Assembly (NCBI RefSeq): GCF_002236115.1
Contig: NZ_NIWT01000005.1
Span: 1-64,000 of the forward strand
Origin: Pseudomonas jessenii
GTDB lineage: Bacteria; Pseudomonadota; Gammaproteobacteria; Pseudomonadales; Pseudomonadaceae
Direction of reading: 5' to 3'
DNA length: 64,000 nt
In this document: one piece after another, positions 9,484-17,029 of the stretch
How positions within the stretch are numbered: the first letter of the stretch is position 1
Layout of the letters: the number at the start of each line of letters is the position of its first letter
Notes under the pieces: model-generated
Seen by the model: only the letters and a program-made list of their open reading frames with translations
What the model was told of the DNA's origin: nothing
Databases searched by the model: none
Translations under genes and position numbers: made by a program

Positions 9484-9563
9484 TCCAACCCAAGGTAAAA
9501 GGCTGGGCGCAGGCATACGCCATGAGTACACTCAGGCCAGCCCAAACAACGGAGAAAACAGCT

Positions 9564-9902
9564 GTGGATACTCTGTTCACCAAGATCATCAACCGGGAAA
9601 TCCCGGCGAAGATCATTTACGAGGACGACCAGGTACTGGCCTTCCACGACATTGCCCCACAGGCACCGGTACATTTCCTGGTGGTCCCGAAGAAACCCGT
9701 TCGCACCCTGAACGACCTGACCGAGGACGACAAGACATTGGCGGGGCACATCCTGTTCACCGCCCAGCGCCTGGCAAAGGAACTGGGTTGCGAAGACGGC
9801 TTCCGCGTCGTCATGAACTGCAATGAACTGGGTGGGCAAACTGTCTATCACATACATATGCACGTACTGGGTCAGCGCCAGATGCACTGGCCTCCGGGCT
9901 GA
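9564..9902 (+). CDS. HIT family purine nucleotide hydrolase, HinT-like
   Basis: 112-residue histidine-triad protein; HinT members hydrolyse purine phosphoramidates. The triad is HIHMH followed by VLGQRQMHWPPG at the C terminus. The start is a GTG at 9564, with GGAGAA at 9551-9556; the open frame upstream to 9429 overlaps the SDR gene and is not family-like. Confidence 0.9.
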   Translation: MDTLFTKIINREIPAKIIYEDDQVLAFHDIAPQAPVHFLVVPKKPVRTLNDLTEDDKTLAGHILFTAQRLAKELGCEDGFRVVMNCNELGGQTVYHIHMHVLGQRQMHWPPG

Positions 9903-9916
9903 TTGCTGCCTCCCCC

Positions 9917-10022
9917 TGTGGGAGCGGCGGTGCGGCGATCCGACTTGATCGCGAAGACGGAGTATCAGCCAGCATGGATGCTGAATGTCAGACCCTCTTC
10001 GCGAGCAAGCCCGCTCCCACAA
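9917..10022. repeat. REP pair
   Basis: Left element TGTGGGAGCGGCGG and right element TTCGCGAGCAAGCCCGCTCC form an imperfect inverted pair about 55 bases apart, between the HIT gene and coq7. The left copy has diverged from the usual core. Confidence 0.75.
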
Positions 10023-10127
10023 AAGGCATCACGACACTGTCACAGTCTCTGCATCACAATGACCCAGCGCAAACCTTCCCCGGCCGATTGGGTTAAACTG
10101 GCCGCCGAAATTCCCCCGGAGGTCAGC

Positions 10128-10775
10128 ATGACAACCCAACGTCACTACTCGCCAATTGACCGCCTTCTGCTGCAAGCCGATGCCGCGATGCGCACACTGC
10201 TGCCCTTCAGCGGCCAGCCGTACCGTCCGTCGCCCGCCATCGTGCAGCCGGATGCGAAAATGAGCGACGAAGACACGCGCCACGTTGCCGGCCTGATGCG
10301 CATCAACCACACCGGCGAAGTCTGCGCCCAGGCGCTGTACCAGGGACAGGCGCTGACCGCCAAGCTGCCGCAAGTGCGTGCTGCGATGGAGCATGCCGCC
10401 GAAGAAGAAATCGATCACCTGGTCTGGTGCGAACAACGCATCCATCAACTGGGTAGCCACACCAGCATCCTCAATCCGCTGTTTTATGGCATGTCGTTCG
10501 GGATTGGCGCAGTGGCCGGCCTGATCAGCGACAAAGTCAGCCTGGGGTTCGTTGCGGCAACGGAAGACCAGGTGTGCAAACACCTGAACGAACATCTGGA
10601 GCAATTGCCGGCCGAGGATGAAAAATCCCGGGCGATTCTTGAACAGATGCGTATCGATGAAAAACAACATGCCGAAAGTGCGCTGGATGCTGGCGGGTTC
10701 CGCTTTCCGGCACCGGTGAAGTTCGGGATGAGCCTGATGGCCAAGGTGATGACCAAGAGTACTTATCGGATCTGA
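10128..10775 (+). CDS. coq7: 2-polyprenyl-3-methyl-6-methoxy-1,4-benzoquinone monooxygenase (Coq7)
   Basis: Di-iron hydroxylase of ubiquinone synthesis, membrane-associated. The 215 residues contain the iron-ligand motifs NHTGEVCAQ, EHAAEEEIDH and DEKQHAE. The start at 10128 follows GGAGGT with normal spacing; upstream in-frame sequence is REP-derived. It is convergent with speD, and its transcription probably ends at the hairpin at 10905-10940. Confidence 0.95.
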   Translation: MTTQRHYSPIDRLLLQADAAMRTLLPFSGQPYRPSPAIVQPDAKMSDEDTRHVAGLMRINHTGEVCAQALYQGQALTAKLPQVRAAMEHAAEEEIDHLVWCEQRIHQLGSHTSILNPLFYGMSFGIGAVAGLISDKVSLGFVAATEDQVCKHLNEHLEQLPAEDEKSRAILEQMRIDEKQHAESALDAGGFRFPAPVKFGMSLMAKVMTKSTYRI

Positions 10776-10786
10776 CTCCGTTTTTT

Positions 10787-10887
10787 TGTAGGAGCGAGCT
10801 TGCTCGCGATAAACCTGAGGGCAACGCGTTTATCCAGAAAACACGCGTTATCGTTAACGTCCATCGCGAGCAAGTTCGCTCCTACAA
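10787..10887. repeat. REP pair, TGTAGGAGCGAGC subtype
   Basis: TGTAGGAGCGAGCTTGCTCG and its inverse CGAGCAAGTTCGCTCCTACA flank a less conserved middle. A REPIN-like unit placed right after coq7. Confidence 0.85.
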
Positions 10888-10904
10888 GGGCCAGCACCAG
10901 ACAC

Positions 10905-10940
10905 AAAAAAGGCGACTGCCGTGAGGGAGTCGCCTTTTTT
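10905..10940. terminator. Bidirectional terminator between coq7 and speD
   Basis: Stem GGCGACT/AGTCGCC (10911-10917 and 10928-10934) flanked by A6 on the left and T6 on the right, so it can act for both convergent genes. Confidence 0.9.
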
Positions 10941-10953
10941 GTGTCCGAAAATC

Positions 10954-11745
10954 TTACGCCATATTGCGCGCGTAGAAGATTTCGAGCATTTCGTGTTTCA
11001 CCCGCTCGGTCACCTGGGCGCGCTGCTCAGAGGACAGGTTGCTGGTGGCGTCGCCGAACAGGTAGTTATCCAGTTCGAAGTTCTTCAGCAGCATCTTGGT
11101 GTGGAACAGGTTTTCCTGATACACGTTCACGTCGGTCATCTGGTACGCGTCGTAAGTGTCATCGGAGAGGTAGTTCTGGATCGAATTGATCTCGTGGTCG
11201 ATGAAGTGTTTTTTGCCTTCAACGTCACGGGTGAAGCCGCGCACACGGTAATCCACGGTCACGATGTCCGAATCGAACTGGTGAATCAGGAAGTTGAGCG
11301 CTTTAAGCGGTGAAATGACCCCGCAAGTCGACACGTCGATGTCCACACGGAAGGTTGCAATGCCGTCGTCCGGATGGATTTCCGGGTACGTGTGCACCGT
11401 GATGTGGCTCTTGTCGAGGTGGGCCAGGATGATTTCGGGCAACGGGCCCGGGGACTCTTCGATCTGGCTATCGGTCGGGGTCACCGGTTCTTCAGAAATC
11501 AGAATCGTGACGCTGGCGCCCTGTGGCTCATAGTCCTGACTGGCAATGTTCAGGATGTTGGCACCAATGATATCGACAACTTCCGTGAGGATCTGCGTCA
11601 GGCGTTTCGCGTTGTACTCTTTATTGATGTACTCGACGTAAGCCTGCTGGTCTTGCGGAGTTTCCGCGTAGCAGATGTCATAGATGTTGAAGCTCAAGGT
11701 CTTTGTCAGGTTATTGAACCCGTGGAGCTTGAGTTTGCTTTTCAC
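10954..11745 (-). CDS. speD: S-adenosylmethionine decarboxylase proenzyme
   Basis: Makes decarboxylated SAM, the aminopropyl donor for spermidine. The 263-residue proenzyme is of the long bacterial class, with the self-cleavage Lys-Ser in LDKSHITVHTYPE. The serine becomes the pyruvoyl group. The start is read as GTG at 11745 (VKSKLKLHGFN) because that is the family N terminus; upstream sequence in frame is not conserved. Confidence 0.95.
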   Translation of the reverse strand: MKSKLKLHGFNNLTKTLSFNIYDICYAETPQDQQAYVEYINKEYNAKRLTQILTEVVDIIGANILNIASQDYEPQGASVTILISEEPVTPTDSQIEESPGPLPEIILAHLDKSHITVHTYPEIHPDDGIATFRVDIDVSTCGVISPLKALNFLIHQFDSDIVTVDYRVRGFTRDVEGKKHFIDHEINSIQNYLSDDTYDAYQMTDVNVYQENLFHTKMLLKNFELDNYLFGDATSNLSSEQRAQVTERVKHEMLEIFYARNMA

Positions 11746-11984
11746 CGTTAAAAACTCTCTATGTGTTTGCGGCCCGGCCGCGTGATCAAGCATGCCCGTC
11801 AGATGCGAACAACGCACCTGCGTAGGACGGTTAACACCTCTTCGCGATGGCGATTTTGGTTGTCTGTTCGGGTGCGAGGCCTGTCGGCTGACGGGCCACT
11901 ACCCTGAAAAAAGTGGCGCATTATGCAGACGTCAGCTTGGGATCGCCAGAGTCTGCACTGCTTTTATGATAGTTGAATGTCGAT

Positions 11985-12407
11985 TCAACCGAGCTCGATG
12001 ATTTCGTAGTCGTGAGTAATCTCGACACCGGCCGCGCCGAGCATGATCGAGGCCGAGCAATACTTCTCGGCAGACAGCTCGATGGCACGTTTGACCTGGG
12101 CTTCTTTCAGCCCGCGGCCCTTGACCACGAAATGCATGTGGATCTTGGTGAACACCTTTGGATCTTCGGTCGCGCGCTCGGCTTCGAGGAAGGCCTCACA
12201 GCTTTCGACCGCCTGGCGGGACTTCTTGAGGATGCTGACCACATCGAAATTGCTGCAGCCGCCGACACCCAGCAGCAACATTTCCATCGGCCGGACACCC
12301 AGGTTACGTCCGCCGGCATCGGGCGGACCGTCCATGACCACGACATGACCGCTACCGGATTCGCCGAGGAACATGGCTTCGCCAGCCCATTGGATGCGTG
12401 CCTTCAT
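11985..12407 (-). CDS. OsmC family protein
   Basis: 140-residue OsmC/Ohr-fold protein, a family of thiol peroxide reductases and related proteins. It has the GVGGCSNFDVVSIL helix with one conserved cysteine and a second one in QAVESCEAF. The start at 12407 (MKARIQW) has a GGAG upstream; the TTG two codons earlier is less likely. In many Pseudomonas it lies next to vfr, divergently, as here. Confidence 0.85.
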   Translation of the reverse strand: MKARIQWAGEAMFLGESGSGHVVVMDGPPDAGGRNLGVRPMEMLLLGVGGCSNFDVVSILKKSRQAVESCEAFLEAERATEDPKVFTKIHMHFVVKGRGLKEAQVKRAIELSAEKYCSASIMLGAAGVEITHDYEIIELG

Positions 12408-12461
12408 CGCCAAGACTCCACTGTATAAAAAAGGGTCGCCAGCTTAGCACAGGCCCCGTGA

Positions 12462-12491
12462 TTGACAGCGCCCGGCGTCCTAGGACATATC
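12462..12491 (+). promoter_or_regulatory. Possible vfr promoter
   Basis: TTGACA at 12462-12467 and CATATC at 12486-12491, 18 bases apart, about 145 bases before the vfr start. The -35 is perfect and the -10 weak. I did not find a clear full CRP palindrome near it. Confidence 0.4.
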
Positions 12492-12635
12492 CCACTGCCT
12501 TGTAGGTAAATGCTCGAATATTGCAGGAAGTGTCTGTTAAGCTGACGCCAATTCAATGGCGCATGGCCAGCTTTACTCCAGCGTTCACTATTCATAAAAA
12601 CCAAACACACCGTGCAGTCTTTTCGGGATACAACC

Positions 12636-13280
12636 ATGGTTGCTATTGCCCCCAACCCCAAGATCAAGAACCTCGACAAGCTGTTGATGCATTGCCAGCG
12701 CCGCCGTTATCAGGCCAAGAGCAACATCATTTGTGCCGGCGACCGCTCGGAAACGCTGTTCTTCATCATCAAAGGCTCAGTCACCATCCTGATCGAAGAT
12801 GACGACGGCCGGGAAATGATCATTTCCTACCTGAACCCCGGGGACTTTTTCGGCGAGTTGGGTCTGTTTGAGCAGGCCGGCCTGGAGCAGGAGCGCAGCG
12901 CCTGGGTGCGGGCCAAGGTTGAATGCGAAGTCGCAGAAATCAGCTACGCGAAGTTCCGCGAGTTGTCCCTGCAGGATCCAGATATTCTTTACGTCCTCAG
13001 CGGACAAATCGCACAGCGCCTGCGCAACACTACGCGCAAGGTCGGTGACCTGGCATTCTTTGATGTAACCGGTCGAGTCGCCCGCTGTCTGCTGGAGCTG
13101 TGCAAACAGCCAGACGCCATGACGCACCCCGATGGCATGCAAATCAAGGTGACCCGTCAGGAAATCGGGCGGATTGTCGGTTGTTCGCGGGAGATGGTCG
13201 GTCGCGTGCTCAAGGATCTGGAAGAACGCAACCTGGTGGACGTCAAAGGCAAGACCATGGTGGTCTTCGGTACGCGATAA
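12636..13280 (+). CDS. vfr: cAMP-binding transcription factor Vfr
   Basis: Crp homologue that in P. aeruginosa controls virulence and quorum-sensing genes; in soil pseudomonads its targets differ. The 214-residue protein has an N-terminal cyclic-nucleotide domain (NPGDFFGELGLF and the RSAW region) and a C-terminal helix-turn-helix (VTRQEIGRIVGCSREMVGRV). The start at 12636 gives the standard length; the GTG at 12612 lacks support. Confidence 0.95.
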   Translation: MVAIAPNPKIKNLDKLLMHCQRRRYQAKSNIICAGDRSETLFFIIKGSVTILIEDDDGREMIISYLNPGDFFGELGLFEQAGLEQERSAWVRAKVECEVAEISYAKFRELSLQDPDILYVLSGQIAQRLRNTTRKVGDLAFFDVTGRVARCLLELCKQPDAMTHPDGMQIKVTRQEIGRIVGCSREMVGRVLKDLEERNLVDVKGKTMVVFGTR

Positions 13281-13290
13281 GCTCGAAAAC

Positions 13291-13992
13291 CTAGCCGCTG
13301 AACATCTGCGCCAGCATCAACCGGTAGAGTTCGTCCAGACGTGCCAGTGCATGGGGTGCCGCGAACTTCTCATGCAGCGCGATGTGGCTTTCGGCGCGTA
13401 CCCGTTGCTCCAGACCGCAGGCCTCGTTGAAACGATTGACCGCGGCGACCATTGACGCTCGCTCGTTATCGATCAGCATCGCTCCGTGCACCAGTCCTAC
13501 CGGACGCTGCCCCCCCTGACTCTGGCGCCAGCGCTGGGCGGTTCCGACCATTTTGCGTCCATCGAGGTTGACGTTGAAGCGACCGTCACAGAAAGCGCCT
13601 TCGATTTCACCCAGGGACGAAGTACCACCCAACTCATCCAGCAACTGACAAATCGGATCGCACAAACGGTGGTAACCGGTTTCGATGCGATTCAGATCCC
13701 CTTCGCTGCGCGGCGGCGCGTAAACCAGTGCGATATTGATCGTTGAGGCCGATTGCGGCACCGGCTCGCCACCGGTTTCACGCAACAACACCGGCCAACC
13801 TGCCGCCGCCGACACTTCACATGCAGCCTCGAAACCGGGCAGGCGGTTCAAACGGCGCGGCATGACCAGCGCCCGATCGCTCGGCTGCCAAAACAGCAGG
13901 CCGAACTCCGCGTCGCCGGCGCATACCGAGGCCAACAGATCCTGTTCGGCTTTCAGGCCAGCTTCGATGGTCAGGGAAATTGGTGAGGTCAT
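13291..13992 (-). CDS. Lipoate-protein ligase A family protein
   Basis: 233 residues of the biotin/lipoate ligase fold. The family's RRxTGG loop is present as LLRETGGEPVPQ, and the catalytic-lysine segment as GRKMVGTAQRW. It should activate lipoate or octanoate and attach it to a lipoyl domain, or be one of the accessory octanoyltransferases. It is convergent with vfr, ten bases apart. P. aeruginosa has vfr next to trpC without it, so this looks like a lineage-specific insertion. Confidence 0.8.
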   Translation of the reverse strand: MTSPISLTIEAGLKAEQDLLASVCAGDAEFGLLFWQPSDRALVMPRRLNRLPGFEAACEVSAAAGWPVLLRETGGEPVPQSASTINIALVYAPPRSEGDLNRIETGYHRLCDPICQLLDELGGTSSLGEIEGAFCDGRFNVNLDGRKMVGTAQRWRQSQGGQRPVGLVHGAMLIDNERASMVAAVNRFNEACGLEQRVRAESHIALHEKFAAPHALARLDELYRLMLAQMFSG

Positions 13993-14035
13993 AAGGTATT
14001 CCGTAGGACATAAAGTCTGTGGTGCTTCTTATGCC

Positions 14036-14132
14036 GCTATCGCGAGCAAGCTCGCTCCCACATTTGATCCCGGCAGCTCATAGATTTTGTGGCCACCATC
14101 AAACCCTGTGGGAGCGAGCTTGCTCGCGATGC
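14036..14132. repeat. REP pair, tail-to-tail
   Basis: TCGCGAGCAAGCTCGCTCC at 14040-14058 and its inverse GGAGCGAGCTTGCTCGCGA ending at 14130. It lies between the lipoate-ligase gene and the 3' end of trpC. Confidence 0.9.
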
Positions 14133-14135
14133 TTT

Positions 14136-14972
14136 TTAGTCTAGGGTTGAGCCGCTGACAGGCACGCCGCGCTCAGGGAAGAACAGGCGCTGCAACTCGG
14201 TACCCGGGCTTTCGGCACGCATGAAGGCTTCACCGACCAGGAACGCGTAGACGTCGCTGATTTCCATCAGCTCGACATCGGCGCGGTTGAGGATGCCGCT
14301 CTCGGTGATCACCAGACGATCACGCGGGATACGCGGCAACAGGTCGAGAGTGGTTTCCAGACTGACGTCGAAGGTGTGCAGGTTACGGTTGTTGACCCCG
14401 ACCAACGGCGTGTCGAGGGTTTTCAACGCGCGCTCCAGCTCATCGCCATCGTGCACTTCAACCAGCACATCGAGATTGACGCTTTTGGCCACGGCCGCCA
14501 GCTCGGCCATTTTCACGTCATCCAGTGCGGAGACAATCAACAACACGCAATCGGCGCCCAGTGCACGAGCTTCGACGATCTGGTACGGATCGATCATGAA
14601 GTCCTTGCGGATCACCGGCAGGTTGCATGCCGCACGGGCCTGCTGCAGGTAGGCATCAGCGCCCTGGAAATAATCGATATCGGTGAGCACAGACAGGCAG
14701 GTCGCACCGCCCTTCTCGTAGCTTCTGGCGATGTCGGCGGGAACGAAGTTCTCGCGGATCACGCCTTTGCTCGGCGAGGCTTTCTTGATTTCTGCAATGA
14801 CTGCCGGTTGCTTCAACTTGGCCTGGGCCAGCAACGCCTTGGCAAAACCGCGGGGTGCATCGGCCGCCTTGGCCAGGTTTTCCAGCTCGGCGAGGCTGAC
14901 GCGAGCGCTACGCTCGGCGACTTCCTCAACCTTGCGCGCCAGAATCTTTTCCAGAACCGTCGGAACACTCAT
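14136..14972 (-). CDS. trpC: Indole-3-glycerol phosphate synthase
   Basis: Closes the indole ring from CdRP in tryptophan synthesis. The 278-residue TIM barrel has VIAEIKKASPSKGVIRE with the catalytic lysine, VIRKDFMIDPYQI and GVNNRNL. It is a monofunctional enzyme with no TrpF fusion. The start overlaps the trpD stop by four bases, consistent with translational coupling. Confidence 0.97.
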   Translation of the reverse strand: MSVPTVLEKILARKVEEVAERSARVSLAELENLAKAADAPRGFAKALLAQAKLKQPAVIAEIKKASPSKGVIRENFVPADIARSYEKGGATCLSVLTDIDYFQGADAYLQQARAACNLPVIRKDFMIDPYQIVEARALGADCVLLIVSALDDVKMAELAAVAKSVNLDVLVEVHDGDELERALKTLDTPLVGVNNRNLHTFDVSLETTLDLLPRIPRDRLVITESGILNRADVELMEISDVYAFLVGEAFMRAESPGTELQRLFFPERGVPVSGSTLD

Positions 14973-16018
14973 CCCTCATTCTCCACTTTGAATACCGCGG
15001 TAAATGCACCCAGTTCCTCAAGCTTTTCTCGAGCGAGGCCGGTGTGCAGCGCATCGTGCGCCAAGGCAACGCCTTCTTTCAGGCTGCTGGCAAGGTCGGC
15101 CGCGTACAGTGCGGCACCGGCATTGAGCACGATCATCTCGGCCGCTTTCTGACCGTTCTCGGTCTTGCGCTTGCCCAAGGCATCGCGAATCAGTTCCAGG
15201 GAAGCCGCCGGGCTTTCCACGGCCAGGCCATGCAGGCTCTGGCTCTTCATGCCCAGATCTTCCGGCTCGACCCAATACTCGGTGACCTGGCCGTCCTTCA
15301 GTTCAGCGACAAAGGTCGGCGCGGCCAGGCTGAATTCGTCCAGGCCATCCTTCGAATGCACCACCAGCACATGCTTGCTGCCCAGACGCTGCAACACTTC
15401 CGCCAGCGGCCGGCACAAGGCCTGGGTAAATACGCCGACCACCTGATGCTTCACACCGGCCGGATTCGTAAGCGGGCCAAGCATGTTGAACAGCGTGCGC
15501 AGGCCAAGATCGCGGCGCGGACCGGCGGCGTACTTCATGGCCTTGTGGTGGGTCTGGGCAAACATGAAACCGATGCCAACGTTGTCGATGCAGCGCGCCA
15601 CTTGCACCGGGGTCAGGTTCAGATAGATACCGGCGGCTTCCAGCAGATCGGCACTGCCGCTCTTGCCCGATACCGCACGGTTGCCGTGCTTGGCCACGGT
15701 GCAACCGGCCGCCGCGACGACAAAGGAAGAAGCCGTGGACACGTTGAAGATGTTCGCACCGTCACCGCCGGTGCCCACCACATCGACCACACCGTCGAGG
15801 GTCTTGAGTTCGACCTTGTCCGCCAGTTCGCGCATCACCGACACGGCACCGACGATTTCGTCGATGCTTTCGCTCTTCATGCGCATGGCCATCATGAACG
15901 CGCCAATCTGCGCATCCGAGCATTGCCCGGTCATGATCTCGCGCATGACATCGCGCATTTCATCGGTGCTGAGGTCGAGGTGATCGACGATACGGCTCAG
16001 GGCTGTCTTGATGTTCAT
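14969..16018 (-). CDS. trpD: Anthranilate phosphoribosyltransferase
   Basis: Transfers phosphoribose from PRPP to anthranilate. The 349 residues contain the PRPP loop VGTGGDGANIFNVST and KHGNRAVSGKSGSADLLEA. It is the middle gene of trpGDC, nine bases after trpG. Confidence 0.97.
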   Translation of the reverse strand: MNIKTALSRIVDHLDLSTDEMRDVMREIMTGQCSDAQIGAFMMAMRMKSESIDEIVGAVSVMRELADKVELKTLDGVVDVVGTGGDGANIFNVSTASSFVVAAAGCTVAKHGNRAVSGKSGSADLLEAAGIYLNLTPVQVARCIDNVGIGFMFAQTHHKAMKYAAGPRRDLGLRTLFNMLGPLTNPAGVKHQVVGVFTQALCRPLAEVLQRLGSKHVLVVHSKDGLDEFSLAAPTFVAELKDGQVTEYWVEPEDLGMKSQSLHGLAVESPAASLELIRDALGKRKTENGQKAAEMIVLNAGAALYAADLASSLKEGVALAHDALHTGLAREKLEELGAFTAVFKVENEG

Positions 16019-16027
16019 GAAAAGTCC

Positions 16028-16621
16028 TTAGCGCGTGCCGCCGGTTTGTTTGAGGAAGTTGGCGAACAGTTCGTGGCCCTGTTCGGTGAGGATCGACTCA
16101 GGGTGGAACTGCACGCCTTCGATGTTCAGAGTCTTGTGACGCAGGCCCATGATCTCGTCGACCGAGCCGTCTTCGAGCTGGGTCCACGCGGTCAGCTCCA
16201 GGCAATCGGGCAGGGTTTCGCGCTTGACGATCAATGAATGATAGCGGGTCACCGTCAGCGGACGATTCAGGCCTTCGAATACACCCTTGTCCTCGTGAAA
16301 TACCGGGCTAGTCTTACCATGCATCACTTGGCGGGCGCGCACCACATCACCGCCAAAAGCCTGGCCGATGGATTGGTGGCCGAGGCAGACGCCAAGAATC
16401 GGTAGCTTGCCGGCGAAATGCTTGATCGCTTCAATCGAGATGCCGGCTTCGGTCGGGGTGCAAGGACCGGGGGACACAACGATGCGTTCAGGGTTGAGGG
16501 CTTCGATTTCAGCGATGGTCAGTTCATCGTTGCGCACGACTTTAACCTGGGAGCCGAGCTCGCCCAGGTACTGCACAACGTTGTAGGTAAAGGAGTCGTA
16601 GTTATCGATCATCAGCAACAT
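16028..16621 (-). CDS. trpG: Anthranilate synthase glutamine amidotransferase subunit
   Basis: Supplies ammonia from glutamine to TrpE, and may serve p-aminobenzoate synthesis too. The 197-residue class I amidotransferase has the nucleophile cysteine in GVCLGHQSIGQAFGG and the His-Glu pair in GVQFHPESILTEQG. First gene of trpGDC; its upstream region holds a candidate leader peptide (16787-16855). Confidence 0.97.
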   Translation of the reverse strand: MLLMIDNYDSFTYNVVQYLGELGSQVKVVRNDELTIAEIEALNPERIVVSPGPCTPTEAGISIEAIKHFAGKLPILGVCLGHQSIGQAFGGDVVRARQVMHGKTSPVFHEDKGVFEGLNRPLTVTRYHSLIVKRETLPDCLELTAWTQLEDGSVDEIMGLRHKTLNIEGVQFHPESILTEQGHELFANFLKQTGGTR

Positions 16622-16764
16622 GGCGTTAAGAACCTCTTGAATTCACTGACTTTAAAGATGGCCTTCGAATGATTTACCCGCAGAGCGCTGCACTTTGTCA
16701 GGTGCCGGTGTAGCGCCAGCAAAGCGGCATTTCAAACAGGTAAAGAAGGCAAAGCGGTACAGGT

Positions 16765-16777
16765 CCGGCGAAGCCGG
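16765..16777 (-). promoter_or_regulatory. Hairpin after the trpG leader frame
   Basis: CCGGC/GCCGG with a three-base loop, ten bases after the leader stop codon. A GCCGG/CCGGC hairpin sits at the matching place before trpE (20638-20650). Neither is followed by a clear U tract, so they may be pause or protector stems rather than terminators. Confidence 0.45.
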
Positions 16778-16786
16778 CAAAAGAAT

Positions 16787-16855
16787 TCAGGCGCGCCAAC
16801 GCCAGCGGGCGTGTGCCTTGATGACTTGATCCAGGAGTTTACTGATGATCAACAC
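16787..16855 (-). CDS. Candidate trpGDC leader peptide
   Basis: A short frame about 165 bases upstream of trpG ends ...VIKAHARWRWRA-stop, with two Trp codons separated by one Arg codon just before the stop, as expected of an attenuator leader peptide. From a GTG at 16855 it is 22 residues; an in-frame GTG at 16885 is also possible, and no strong ribosome site marks either. Its DNA is very similar to the last codons of gph (20661-20714), which precede trpE. Attenuation control of trpE and trpGDC has been reported for P. putida. The frame and the similarity are seen; the function is inferred. Confidence 0.55.
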   Translation of the reverse strand: MLIISKLLDQVIKAHARWRWRA

Positions 16856-17029
16856 GGGGAAGGTCTCGTTCGTACGTCCCGGCACAGTAACTTAGCTGGG
16901 CAGAGCGCGCAATATCACCGGGGATGCTGCCCGCGAAACTATCAAAGGCTTCGCGACAGATGGCAAAAGGCCGGAAGTTTTTGGTACTGTCGTTTCGTTC
17001 ACTAAAACAATAAATAAACGGACTTGCTC
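16856..17029. promoter_or_regulatory. Divergent control region of trpGDC and estP
   Basis: About 170 non-coding bases between the trp leader and the start of estP must hold promoters for both directions. I see no convincing consensus promoter pair and no terminator. Confidence 0.4.
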
